This document shows positions 16,443-24,218 of a stretch of DNA of 25,646 bases, in pieces. This DNA comes from Lachnospiraceae bacterium (GTDB lineage: Bacteria; Bacillota_A; Clostridia; Lachnospirales; Lachnospiraceae). The DNA lies in assembly GCA_017391465.1 (NCBI GenBank), contig JAFOYH010000133.1, positions 1-25,646 on the forward strand. Reading direction: 5' to 3'. The number at the start of each line of letters is the position of its first letter. The first letter of the stretch is position 1. The notes beneath the pieces were generated by a model, which was not told the DNA's origin, ran no database searches, and was given only the letters and a program-made list of their open reading frames with translations. The translations under genes and the position numbers were made by a program.

Positions 16443-17186
16443 ATGGAGAAAATGAACCAGTTCGATGTTCTGCTGCAAAACTCGAAAAAACAGGAAAAAC
16501 GTGTTCACGACCTTGCTAATCATTTCTCTACTTTGAACTATCTTATACGAAATCAACATTTTCCAGAGGCAGAGCACTACATTGAACAACTAATTTTAGA
16601 ATTTCTTTCAACTCAAGAAGAATTTGATCAGTTGGAGCATTATAAAAAACATCTATTATACCGACTCTACAGTTTAAAACATTTACTTCGATCAGAAACA
16701 ACCGACATCGTGCTCGGTTACATTCGCCAGATCCACAGGCAATTGGATACTTTAATTCCGGAAATCTACTGTGATCATGCATTACTAAACGCAATATTAT
16801 GCAAAAAGAAACTCGAGGCGATCGAGCATCACATTAATATCAATTATGTCATTTCTTTTCCAAAAGAAATCAGCATACCCGATCCTCAACTTGCAAGCGT
16901 TTTTTTCAATCTATTGGATAATGCCATCGAAGCTTGTCAGCAATCGCAGATACAAAAACCAATCATCCAGTTAAAAGTTGGATATAAAGGAAATATGTTA
17001 AGCATCCATATGCTGAACAGCAAAAATCCGACAATTCGCTTTTCCGGAAAAACAACCAAAAGCGATGATAAACGACACGGTTTTGGTCTTAAAATTATCA
17101 ACAATATCGTTCGAAGCCGATTGGGCTACGTTCAGTATAAAGATTTGGGCGATATCTTCGAATCTCGACTCATGTTTGAAATATAA
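16443..17186 (+). CDS. Soluble GHKL-type sensor histidine kinase (AgrC/HPK10-like core)
   Basis: About 247 residues containing only a kinase core. The H-box HDLANH carries His22. The N-box FFNLLDNAIEA spans about 154-163, and the G-box HGFGLKIINNIV about 212-223. No transmembrane helix or sensor domain precedes the H-box, whereas AgrC-like kinases usually carry five to seven helices. The upstream 258 bases have no reading frame that could supply them, so it is not a broken longer gene. The ATG at 16443 follows GCGAGGTGCATC. It should phosphorylate the divergently encoded LytTR regulator; what it senses is unknown. Confidence 0.87.
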   Translation: MEKMNQFDVLLQNSKKQEKRVHDLANHFSTLNYLIRNQHFPEAEHYIEQLILEFLSTQEEFDQLEHYKKHLLYRLYSLKHLLRSETTDIVLGYIRQIHRQLDTLIPEIYCDHALLNAILCKKKLEAIEHHININYVISFPKEISIPDPQLASVFFNLLDNAIEACQQSQIQKPIIQLKVGYKGNMLSIHMLNSKNPTIRFSGKTTKSDDKRHGFGLKIINNIVRSRLGYVQYKDLGDIFESRLMFEI

Positions 17187-17226
17187 ACTGCATACTACTA
17201 TATCAAAGTTAATAAACCCCTTAATC

Positions 17227-17257
17227 GTTTACGGATTATCCAATACCATCCGTAAAC
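17227..17257. repeat. Perfect 10-bp hairpin after the kinase gene
   Basis: GTTTACGGAT and ATCCGTAAAC flank an 11-base loop, immediately before a separate terminator hairpin. On the minus strand the stem is preceded by a T-run rather than followed by one, so its role is unclear. It may assist termination or stabilise the kinase mRNA. Confidence 0.65.
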
Positions 17258-17261
17258 CCCA

Positions 17262-17299
17262 AAAAAACGCATTCGAATTCGCCATCGAATGCGTTTTTT
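17262..17299. terminator. Bidirectional terminator (kinase gene / trmL operon)
   Basis: AAAAAACGCATTCG pairs perfectly with CGAATGCGTTTTTT around a 10-base loop. The A/T runs at each end serve as T-tracts for either strand, so it ends both the kinase gene and the seven-gene operon that finishes with trmL. Confidence 0.9.
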
Positions 17300-17322
17300 A
17301 TTCATTATAAACGGTTCTCTTC

Positions 17323-17826
17323 CTATTCCTTCCAATGAAGTCGATGCAATTCCCCCAGAAGCTGCATCTGTTTAAAATTCTGCTGTCTGAGTGCTTCATA
17401 AAGCACAACCGCTACAGAGTTTGAAAGGTTCAGTGAGCGGATATTTTCAAGCATAGGAATACGCACACAAGTTTCCTCATAATCCACGAGAATCTCTTCC
17501 GGAATCCCCGCACTTTCCTTTCCGAACATAATATAGGCATCTTCTTCAAAACGAACATCTGTATACACATGTTTTGCTTTCGTTGTTGCCATATAAAGCT
17601 TTCCCTGACATTCCGGATTCTTTGCGAGAAAATCTTCAAAATCTTCATATACCGTCACATCAAGATCCTTCCAATAGTCCATGCCTGCACGACGAAGCTG
17701 TTTTTCATTAATCTGGAATCCCAATGGTTCGATCAAGTGAAGTCTTGAACCGGTTGCCACACAGGTTCTTCCGATATTTCCCGTATTTGCCGGAATCTCC
17801 GGTTCTAATAATACGATATTTAACAT
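17323..17826 (-). CDS. trmL: tRNA (cytidine(34)-2'-O)-methyltransferase
   Basis: A 167-residue SpoU/TrmH-family (SPOUT) enzyme of the short TrmL/CspR type. It has IVLLEPEIPANTGNIGRTC at the N-terminus, MFGKESAGIPEEIL in the middle and IPMLENIRSLNLSNSVAVVLYEALRQ at the knot. In E. coli TrmL 2'-O-methylates the wobble base of leucine tRNAs. The gene starts directly after the aminotransferase stop and is last in the operon, ending at a strong terminator. It has no evident functional link to its neighbours. Confidence 0.93.
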   Translation of the reverse strand: MLNIVLLEPEIPANTGNIGRTCVATGSRLHLIEPLGFQINEKQLRRAGMDYWKDLDVTVYEDFEDFLAKNPECQGKLYMATTKAKHVYTDVRFEEDAYIMFGKESAGIPEEILVDYEETCVRIPMLENIRSLNLSNSVAVVLYEALRQQNFKQMQLLGELHRLHWKE

Positions 17827-19011
17827 TTAAATCAATCCTTTTTCTTTACGAATTTCTGCAACAAACTTAGCCATACGGTCCGTCGCATGTTTTAACTCTT
17901 CCAATGAATAGGCATAGGAAATACGCAGGAACCCTTCTCCGCAGTCACCAAATGCCGTGCCTGGCACTACCGCAACTTTTTCTCGTTTAAGTAATTCCAT
18001 AGCAAATTCATCCGATGTCATTCCAAGTTCTTTAATGCTTGGGAAAATATAAAATGCACCAAATGGCTCAAACACTGTCAATCCCATCTTGCGAAACGTG
18101 TGCACGAGGAAACGTCTTCTCTGATTATAAGATTCACGCATTTCAGCCACATCTTTATCACCGTTTTTAAGAGCTTCAACAGCCGCATACTGGCTGGTCG
18201 TCGGTGCACACATAATGGCAAACTGGTGAATTTTAAGCATCTGTTCCAGAATAATATGAGGTGCGCAGGCATAGCCCAGACGCCATCCGGTCATAGCATA
18301 AGCCTTTGAAAAACCATTAATCAGAATGGTTCTCTCACGCATGCCAGGAAGGGATGCAATGCTCACATGTTCTGTTCCATATGTTAATTCACTGTAAATC
18401 TCATCCGACATAACAATAATATCTTTTTCAATACAAACTTCAGCAATCTCTTCAAGATCTTCTCTGCGAAGTACCGAACCTGTCGGATTATTTGGAAACG
18501 GCAAAATCAACACCTTTGTTTTCGGTGTGATTGCTGCCAGCAATTCTTCTTTTGTCAAACGAAATTCATTCTTTTCCTGAAGTTCAATGACTACAGGCAC
18601 CCCGCCTGCCAAAATGGTACATGGATGATAAGACACATAACTTGGCTGCGGAATAATAACCTCTTCTCCGGGATTAATCACAGCTCGAAGTCCAATATCA
18701 ATGGCCTCCGAACCACCAACCGTCACCATCACTTCTGTGTCCGGATCATAATCCACCTGACATCGGCGTTTCAAATAACGACTGATTTCTGTTCGAAGTT
18801 CCTTCAAGCCTGAGTTCGACGTATAAAATGTACGTCCTCTCTCCAGAGAATAAATACCTTCCTCGCGAATATGCCACGGTGTATCAAAATCCGGTTCACC
18901 AACACCAAGAGAAATCACATCCGGGTCATTCATTTCAGTCACTAAGTCAAAAAATTTACGAATTCCTGATGGTTTAATACTTACAGTACGTTCTGCTAAC
19001 GGATTTCTCAT
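17827..19011 (-). CDS. Class I PLP-dependent aminotransferase (AlaT/YugH-like)
   Basis: A 394-residue aspartate-aminotransferase-fold enzyme. It has PNNPTG (173-178), DEIY (203-206), the PLP lysine in GFSKAYAMTGWRLGY (Lys236), and a C-terminal FLRISYAYSLEEL with the carboxylate-binding Arg. Its start overlaps the Lrp-family gene by 4 bases (ATGA). This regulator-aminotransferase pair matches the B. subtilis yugG-yugH pair, described as alaR-alaT in alanine metabolism, so an alanine or broad amino-acid transaminase is my best guess (inference). Aromatic or N-acetyl-diaminopimelate substrates also occur in relatives. Confidence 0.9.
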   Translation of the reverse strand: MRNPLAERTVSIKPSGIRKFFDLVTEMNDPDVISLGVGEPDFDTPWHIREEGIYSLERGRTFYTSNSGLKELRTEISRYLKRRCQVDYDPDTEVMVTVGGSEAIDIGLRAVINPGEEVIIPQPSYVSYHPCTILAGGVPVVIELQEKNEFRLTKEELLAAITPKTKVLILPFPNNPTGSVLRREDLEEIAEVCIEKDIIVMSDEIYSELTYGTEHVSIASLPGMRERTILINGFSKAYAMTGWRLGYACAPHIILEQMLKIHQFAIMCAPTTSQYAAVEALKNGDKDVAEMRESYNQRRRFLVHTFRKMGLTVFEPFGAFYIFPSIKELGMTSDEFAMELLKREKVAVVPGTAFGDCGEGFLRISYAYSLEELKHATDRMAKFVAEIRKEKGLI

Positions 19012-19499
19012 GGGCTAATTAACATCCTTTCACGTGGAATCTGGGAAACAAGAATGGTTCCATGTTCTTTATATTTCTTCAATACGAAATGTGTCGCTGT
19101 ACTAAGTACAGAATCCAATGGAGATAACTTATCCGACACAAACATGGCAACTTCCTGCAATGTCTTTCCTTCCAGCATAACCATCAAGTCAAAACCACCG
19201 GAAATCAAATAAACCGCATTCACTTCGCTGAAGTTATAAATGCGTTCGGCGATCTTATCAAAGCCCTGACCACGCTGTGGTGTCACTCGTACTTCGATCA
19301 TCGCAATCACTTTTTCATTATTGGTTTTATTCCAGTTAATTAATGTATGATAACCACAAATAATCTTATCCTGTTCCATCTCAAATATGGCCCGGGATAC
19401 ATTCTCTTCTGTATCACCCAAAAGTAAAGCCAGATCTTCCACACTAACTTTACTGTTTTTCTCCATAATCGTCAAAATTTTCTGTTTTAAATCGCTCAT
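19008..19499 (-). CDS. Lrp/AsnC-family transcriptional regulator
   Basis: A 163-residue regulator. The N-terminal winged helix (about 1-60: KQKILTIMEKNSKVSVEDLA) is followed by a RAM ligand-binding domain (about 65-150: VIAMIEVRVTPQRGQGFD and AVYLISGGFDLMVMLEG). The true start is 19499 behind GGAGGATATGTAGA; reading further upstream runs into the preceding gene out of frame. It overlaps the aminotransferase start by 4 bases and likely controls it in response to an amino acid. It resembles the B. subtilis YugG type. There is only 1 base between it and the HypE-like gene stop. Confidence 0.92.
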   Translation of the reverse strand: MSDLKQKILTIMEKNSKVSVEDLALLLGDTEENVSRAIFEMEQDKIICGYHTLINWNKTNNEKVIAMIEVRVTPQRGQGFDKIAERIYNFSEVNAVYLISGGFDLMVMLEGKTLQEVAMFVSDKLSPLDSVLSTATHFVLKKYKEHGTILVSQIPRERMLISP

Positions 19500-19500
19500 T

Positions 19501-20502
19501 CTACATATCCTCCAAAAAATTGACTTTATATAATTCATCCGTCTTTGGTGGTTCCAGATAACGGGTCTCATCCACATCATAGATAATAATCTTATCATTA
19601 TTATCTGTAAACTTGCCCACCACCGCGCTATGAATGTTTTTCTTTGCCAGATATTCCACCAGATCATGGCCTTTATCACAGGCAATGAGCATGGAACCAC
19701 TGGAAATCAACTGGTATGGATTCAGGTCAAAAAATTCACAGATTTCTACAGTTTCCTGTTTTAACGGAATTTTTTTAAGTTCCACTGCAAGACCAACTCC
19801 ACTGGCGGCTGCCACTTCCCAAAGCGCACCGAACACACCGCCTTCGGTGATATCATGCATGGCAGAAACACCAAATTCACGGGCCGCCATCGCTTCATCC
19901 ACAACAGAAATATACTGAATAAACCCTTTGGCACGATCCACAAAATCCTGACTGTAATGTCCTCGAAGCGCCTTCTCTTTACCCGATGCAATAATTGATG
20001 TTCCCTCAAGACCAATCCATTTTGTAATGACAATATCCTGTCCTGGTTTTGCACCATTTGTAAACAACACCTGATCTTTTTTTACTTTTCCCACGCCGGT
20101 GACTGTAACAATCGGCTGATTAACCGCCGGTGTAACCTCTGTATGACCTCCAAGAATTTCTATATGCAGTTTTTCGCAAGCCGATTCCATCTCTTTCATA
20201 AGATCTTTCAAATCCGCTTCCTCCGCACTTGGCGGCAATAATATCGTTAAAAGTAATCCAATGGGTTCTGCACCGGCCGTTGCGAGATCATTGGCCGTTA
20301 CATGAACCGCAAGAGTACCTATGTCTGTCAACGCACCTGTGATTGGGTCTGTCGACATAACAAACACCTCATCCGGCTCAAGCTGCAATACGGAGCAGTC
20401 TTCTCCCACACCCGGATGCACAAGAACCTCTTCTCTTTTAAATCGAATCTGTTTAAATACCGAACGTTTCATCACGTTTTCCGGCACTTTTCCTATCTTC
20501 AT
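19501..20502 (-). CDS. HypE / AIR-synthase-related protein
   Basis: A 333-residue protein with the PurM/HypE/ThiL/SelD fold: N-terminal half with STDPITGALTDIGTLAVHVTANDLATAGAEP and the ATP-loop GGHTEVTP, C-terminal half with MHDITEGGVFGALWE. It lacks the conserved C-terminal Cys of true HypE, which carries carbamoyl/cyanide for NiFe hydrogenase; the chain ends in YKVNFLEDM. No other hyp or hydrogenase gene is in the window. It is therefore probably a paralogue using ATP on an unknown acyl or amide substrate. It lies between the membrane peptide and the Lrp gene in a tight operon. Confidence 0.85.
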   Translation of the reverse strand: MKIGKVPENVMKRSVFKQIRFKREEVLVHPGVGEDCSVLQLEPDEVFVMSTDPITGALTDIGTLAVHVTANDLATAGAEPIGLLLTILLPPSAEEADLKDLMKEMESACEKLHIEILGGHTEVTPAVNQPIVTVTGVGKVKKDQVLFTNGAKPGQDIVITKWIGLEGTSIIASGKEKALRGHYSQDFVDRAKGFIQYISVVDEAMAAREFGVSAMHDITEGGVFGALWEVAAASGVGLAVELKKIPLKQETVEICEFFDLNPYQLISSGSMLIACDKGHDLVEYLAKKNIHSAVVGKFTDNNDKIIIYDVDETRYLEPPKTDELYKVNFLEDM

Positions 20503-20530
20503 GTTAAAAACTCCTTATATCAAATGTTGT

Positions 20531-20629
20531 TTAGAAAAAGGATACCACAATCCCTGCCAACATAGAAATAACCAATATAATAACAATAACGCGAGAAATG
20601 AATTCTCTCTGTTTTTTATTCATCTTCAT
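20531..20629 (-). CDS. Small single-span membrane protein (32 residues)
   Basis: Reads MKMNKKQREFISR followed by a hydrophobic run of about 19 residues ending in SFF and a TAA stop. The ATG at 20629 overlaps the exonuclease stop as ATGA, and GAGGAG lies 4 bases before the first ATG and 10 before the second, so both Met1 and Met3 are possible starts. The basic N-terminus followed by one helix predicts an N-in membrane peptide. Size and pattern resemble the short DUF4044/Prli42-like Firmicute membrane miniproteins, but this is a resemblance only. It lies 28 bases before the HypE-like gene in the same operon. Confidence 0.75.
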   Translation of the reverse strand: MKMNKKQREFISRVIVIILVISMLAGIVVSFF

Positions 20630-21381
20630 TCAACTCCTCTTTTACGAACCGTACGAGACATCTGACCATGATTTAATATAATACGATCGATCAAACGTGA
20701 TGCCTCACTTCGTGTTAATGTCTCAACATCACTATTAATGCTTATTTTATGATATTTTATTAATTCATTCAAGTATTCTTTTTGCCGATTTGTCGCCGGC
20801 TGTACCTTCTTTTCCTTCACATGAAGGCTCTCCGGAACAAATAATTCACCATACGTATTCCCATAATAATGTTTCAACGTCTGATAAATCTTTGCTGTTG
20901 CCAATGCATCGTGATACGCTCTATGTGCGGACGTATTCACAATCCCATAATGGTCACACAGACTTTCAAGACTTCTGGAGGACAACTCCGACAGGACTTT
21001 TCGTGCAATTTTCAATGTGTCAATGCCTGCTTTTTCAAAATTCATATAATATTTTTTTGCATATCGGCGCATAAACCGATAATCAAACATTAGATTATGT
21101 CCGAGTATCGGATAGTCCTCACAAAACTGAAGAAAATCAAAAACGATTCGATCTGTAGGTCCGGCTGCAGCCACCATTTCATTGGTAATCCCGGTAATTT
21201 CAGTAACTGTCTCCGAAATTCTCTGATCGGGTTTAACCAAACGCATAAATCGATCGACCACTTTGCCCTCAATCACTTTAACAGCACCAATCTCGATAAT
21301 TTCATCTTTGTCCGGTGAAAGACCTGTTGTTTCCAAGTCAAAACAGACATATGATGTCATGCTTATATCATCTTTTTCCAT
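20626..21381 (-). CDS. DEDDh 3'-5' exonuclease (DnaQ/PolC-exo-like)
   Basis: A 251-residue exonuclease. All four acidic metal ligands and the general base of the DEDDh class are visible: Asp15 and Glu17 in FDLETTGL, Asp100 in GHNLMFDYRF, and His157/Asp158 in HRAYHD. After the roughly 170-residue nuclease domain comes a C-terminal segment, TNRQKEYLNELIKYH followed by LTRSEASRLIDRII (about 197-235), a helical motif seen at the ends of several bacterial and phage DNA-binding proteins. It likely trims 3' ends of DNA or RNA. It overlaps the radical SAM stop (TAATG) and the small peptide start (ATGA). Confidence 0.92.
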   Translation of the reverse strand: MEKDDISMTSYVCFDLETTGLSPDKDEIIEIGAVKVIEGKVVDRFMRLVKPDQRISETVTEITGITNEMVAAAGPTDRIVFDFLQFCEDYPILGHNLMFDYRFMRRYAKKYYMNFEKAGIDTLKIARKVLSELSSRSLESLCDHYGIVNTSAHRAYHDALATAKIYQTLKHYYGNTYGELFVPESLHVKEKKVQPATNRQKEYLNELIKYHKISINSDVETLTRSEASRLIDRIILNHGQMSRTVRKRGVE

Positions 21382-23147
21382 TATAACTCCACCTCGAGGT
21401 TACGACTCTTATAGGTCAACGGATCTCTATTGAGGTAGTCAAACCATACGAAAACCGGACGTTTCACATCTTCCTCATCTTTTGCCAGAATATTAAAATC
21501 AAAACGCTCAATATGAGTCATTCTCTGAATTTGTTTCGTTGTATAATGTTCATAACCTTTAAAATATTTTTCCCGATTCTCTTCCTTTCGGAAAAATTCC
21601 ACATAGGAAGCCGTGTAAGGATCCTGTTTCGATGCCCATGACGGTCGACTTTTCACATTTTCTCTTAAATACAAATCATAAGTTAAAATCTGTTCAAAAA
21701 CAAGTGTTTCTTCTATATTAAATAGAGTCTTTACAAATTTCAATAAAATCTCATATCGAGCCATTCTCGAATGACTGATTCCATTAAAATTCTGTTCTTC
21801 ATACCAGCATGCAATGGCATGATACATATCAAAAGCCGTATCAAACTTCTTCTCCAGCCAATCCAGACTATTTTCAAACTGACGGCTGTTATAATAAACT
21901 TCGACCATCTCTTCTACGCCTTTCAGAATAAGAAGCTCATCATAACTCAGCCATTTTGTCGCCATAATCTCATATGGAGGCTCCGGACGATAGATCAGAC
22001 CATAATCTAAAGCCCTTTCACGCATATACGATCCTTTCAATACTTTCAAAAATCCCAACTGAAACTGTTCCGGTTTCAGAGCATAAACATCATTGAAAGA
22101 CCGTTTAAAACGCTTCAGATCTTCAAAAGGCAATCCAGCGATTAAATCCAAATGTTGATGAATATTATGTCCCTCATGGATGCGTTTGACAACATTCGAC
22201 AGTTTTTCAAAAGATACATAACGACGGATTTCCTTTAAGGTCTCCGGACAGGTCGACTGAACACCAATCTCCAACTGAATCAACCCCGGACGAAGCGTTG
22301 CCATAAATTCCAGTTCTTCTTCTGTTAATAAATCTGCTGTCACTTCAAAATGAAAATTGGTCTTGCCTTTGTCCTGCGCTTTGATAAACTTCAAAATCGC
22401 CATGGAATGTTCCCGCTTACAGTTAAATGTACGATCCACAAACTTCACCTGAGGAATTTCCCAGTCAATAAACTGCTGAAGTTCAGATTTTACAAGCTCG
22501 ATATCCCTGAAACGCACTTTCTTCTCCACAGAGGACAAACAATAACTGCACTGGAATGGACAACCGCGGCTTGTTTCATAATAAATAATCTTATTCTTAA
22601 AGTTCTCCGGTTTTGTATAGACGAAATTCAATCGACTCATATCGACGAAATCTCTCGGAGGTTGCATACAAATCACCGCGTCTGCATCACCAGATTCGTC
22701 CGCATATTTTGTCGAATCATGACGATAACCAATCCCCTGTACACGGGATATTTCCTGATCTCCATTCCATACCGCCATCATGTCTCTAAACGTATCTTCC
22801 CCTTCACCATACATCACGCCTTCAAGAAAGGCACATCGCTGCAGCCGCTCTTTCACATCAAAAGAAACTTCTGGTCCACCAAACCAGATATGTATCTGCG
22901 GTGCTACCTGATATAACCATCCCGCAACTTGTTCAACAATGCCAATATTCCATATATAGCATGAAAAGCAGACCACGTCCGCTTTTTGCTGATATAGATC
23001 TCTAAAAATCTCTTCCGGATACTGATTGATTGAATATTCCATAAGCTGTATTTGAGATTCATATACACCACTATTGGCTTTCAAACTATAAATTGCAAGG
23101 TTCGAATGAATATATTTTGCATTTACTGCGACTAATAGTACTTTCAT
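21381..23147 (-). CDS. B12-binding-type radical SAM protein with DUF4080
   Basis: About 588 residues. The N-terminal Rossmann-like B12-binding domain (about 1-130: KVLLVAVNAKYIHSNLAIYS, then FGGPEVSF) lacks an obvious DxHxxG cobalamin motif. A radical SAM domain follows, with CPFQCSYC (CX3CX2C, Cys196/200/203), and then a C-terminal DUF4080 region. The substrate is unknown; relatives are often methyltransferases or methylthiotransferases. The start at 23147 (MKVLLVAVNAKYIH) fits the family; an in-frame ATG at 23168 is also possible, since neither has an ideal ribosome site. It is the first gene of the operon. Confidence 0.9.
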   Translation of the reverse strand: MKVLLVAVNAKYIHSNLAIYSLKANSGVYESQIQLMEYSINQYPEEIFRDLYQQKADVVCFSCYIWNIGIVEQVAGWLYQVAPQIHIWFGGPEVSFDVKERLQRCAFLEGVMYGEGEDTFRDMMAVWNGDQEISRVQGIGYRHDSTKYADESGDADAVICMQPPRDFVDMSRLNFVYTKPENFKNKIIYYETSRGCPFQCSYCLSSVEKKVRFRDIELVKSELQQFIDWEIPQVKFVDRTFNCKREHSMAILKFIKAQDKGKTNFHFEVTADLLTEEELEFMATLRPGLIQLEIGVQSTCPETLKEIRRYVSFEKLSNVVKRIHEGHNIHQHLDLIAGLPFEDLKRFKRSFNDVYALKPEQFQLGFLKVLKGSYMRERALDYGLIYRPEPPYEIMATKWLSYDELLILKGVEEMVEVYYNSRQFENSLDWLEKKFDTAFDMYHAIACWYEEQNFNGISHSRMARYEILLKFVKTLFNIEETLVFEQILTYDLYLRENVKSRPSWASKQDPYTASYVEFFRKEENREKYFKGYEHYTTKQIQRMTHIERFDFNILAKDEEDVKRPVFVWFDYLNRDPLTYKSRNLEVEL

Positions 23148-23210
23148 AATTTCACATAAAATCCCCATATCTTCAATGTTTACAGGATTTTTCCTTTCTT
23201 TTATTACCTT

Positions 23211-23240
23211 ACTATATTCTTTTAATTAGTCAATAGTCAA
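23211..23240 (-). promoter_or_regulatory. Promoter of the seven-gene radical SAM-trmL operon
   Basis: On the minus strand TTGACT (23240-23235), 18 bases and TATAGT (23216-23211) form a likely vegetative promoter. The plus-strand sequence AGTCAA is repeated 7 bases apart here, so a second TTGACT exists, but it is too close to the -10 box. Confidence 0.6.
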
Positions 23241-23253
23241 ATCCAATAAAGTA

Positions 23254-23262
23254 TGGTATAAT
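23254..23262 (+). promoter_or_regulatory. Extended -10 promoter of the second radical SAM gene
   Basis: TGG followed by a perfect TATAAT (23257-23262) is an extended -10 box with only a weak -35 (TAGTCA at 23234). The leader of about 65 bases carries a small GC-rich hairpin (CGTGC with GCACG, about 23270-23292) before the ribosome site GAAAGGAG. Confidence 0.6.
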
Positions 23263-23332
23263 ATCTACACGTGCTGCGCATTATTTCGCACGCTAACTAT
23301 TTTAAACTTTAGATCCGAAAGGAGTTTTTATT

Positions 23333-24205
23333 ATGAGATATGAAGGTGCTGTTTATCGCCCACCAAGTGAAGCACGAAGCCTGATCCTTCAGTTGACCAT
23401 TGGCTGTGCACGTAATGAATGTACATTCTGTAAAATGTACAAGGACAAAAAGTTCCGTATCCGTGATTTGGATGAAGTTGTTGAAGATATGATTCTTGCG
23501 AAACGATGCTATATGTTTGACATTGACCGCGTATTCCTGGCCGATGGCGACGCATTGATCTGTAAGACCAGGGATTTGATCTATATTATGGATAAGATTC
23601 ATGAAATTCTTCCAACGGTAGAAAGAATTACCATTTACGGTGCTCCAAGGGATGTTCTTGTAAAGACACCAGAAGAATTACGTCAGCTCAAAGAAGCTGG
23701 TCTGGACATGGTTTATATGGGTGCTGAATCCGGTTCCGACAAAGTTCTTACAGCTGTTAAGAAAAAAGCGACTCAAGCTGAGATTATCGAAGCTGGTCTT
23801 AAATTAAAAGCTGCAGGTATTAAACAGTCCATTACACTGATTTCCGGTCTCGGCGGTGTTGAAAACCTTGAAGAGCATGCCATTGAATCTGCAAAACTCA
23901 TCTCTGCCATCAAGCCGGAATATGCAAGCCTTTTGACATTGCTCATTGAACCTGGCACACCGCTCCATCACGAATGGAAAGCCGGTAAGTTCCATCCATT
24001 AGAAGGTCCGGATGAGATCTTTAAAGAGATGACTTTATTCCTTAAAAACATCGACAGCGAAGGAACCATCTTCCGCGCTAACCATGCATCCAACTATATC
24101 CCACTCGGTGGTACATTCAACAAAGACATTCCTGCATTGCTCGCACAGATTGAACGTGCTGTAGAAAGTCGTCGTTTCCGTCCGGACACATGGCGTCAGT
24201 TATAG
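23333..24205 (+). CDS. Radical SAM protein with CX4CX2C cluster motif
   Basis: A 290-residue radical SAM enzyme. The cluster-binding segment GCARNECTFC has CX4CX2C spacing (Cys25/30/33 by position from the start) instead of the common CX3CX2C. I recall the same GC...CTFC.MYK pattern across a family of short clostridial radical SAM proteins, so it is probably a family trait. The barrel continues with VFLADGDALI, MGAESGSDKVL and ITLISGLGG. No extra auxiliary-cluster cysteines are evident at the C-terminus and the substrate is unknown. GAAAGGAG precedes the ATG. Its stop overlaps the ribosome site of a membrane protein gene. Confidence 0.9.
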   Translation: MRYEGAVYRPPSEARSLILQLTIGCARNECTFCKMYKDKKFRIRDLDEVVEDMILAKRCYMFDIDRVFLADGDALICKTRDLIYIMDKIHEILPTVERITIYGAPRDVLVKTPEELRQLKEAGLDMVYMGAESGSDKVLTAVKKKATQAEIIEAGLKLKAAGIKQSITLISGLGGVENLEEHAIESAKLISAIKPEYASLLTLLIEPGTPLHHEWKAGKFHPLEGPDEIFKEMTLFLKNIDSEGTIFRANHASNYIPLGGTFNKDIPALLAQIERAVESRRFRPDTWRQL

Positions 24206-24218
24206 GAGGTTGCCACAT

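Noticed and set aside
19500..19700. Trp-rich 67-residue N-terminal extension of the Lrp regulator
   Set aside because: It is an out-of-frame reading of the HypE-like gene. The real start at 19499 follows GGAGGATATGTAGA and begins a normal Lrp helix-turn-helix.
22350..22916. Plus-strand frame of 188 codons opposite the DUF4080 radical SAM gene
   Set aside because: It is antisense to a conserved catalytic domain, with no ribosome site and no motif.
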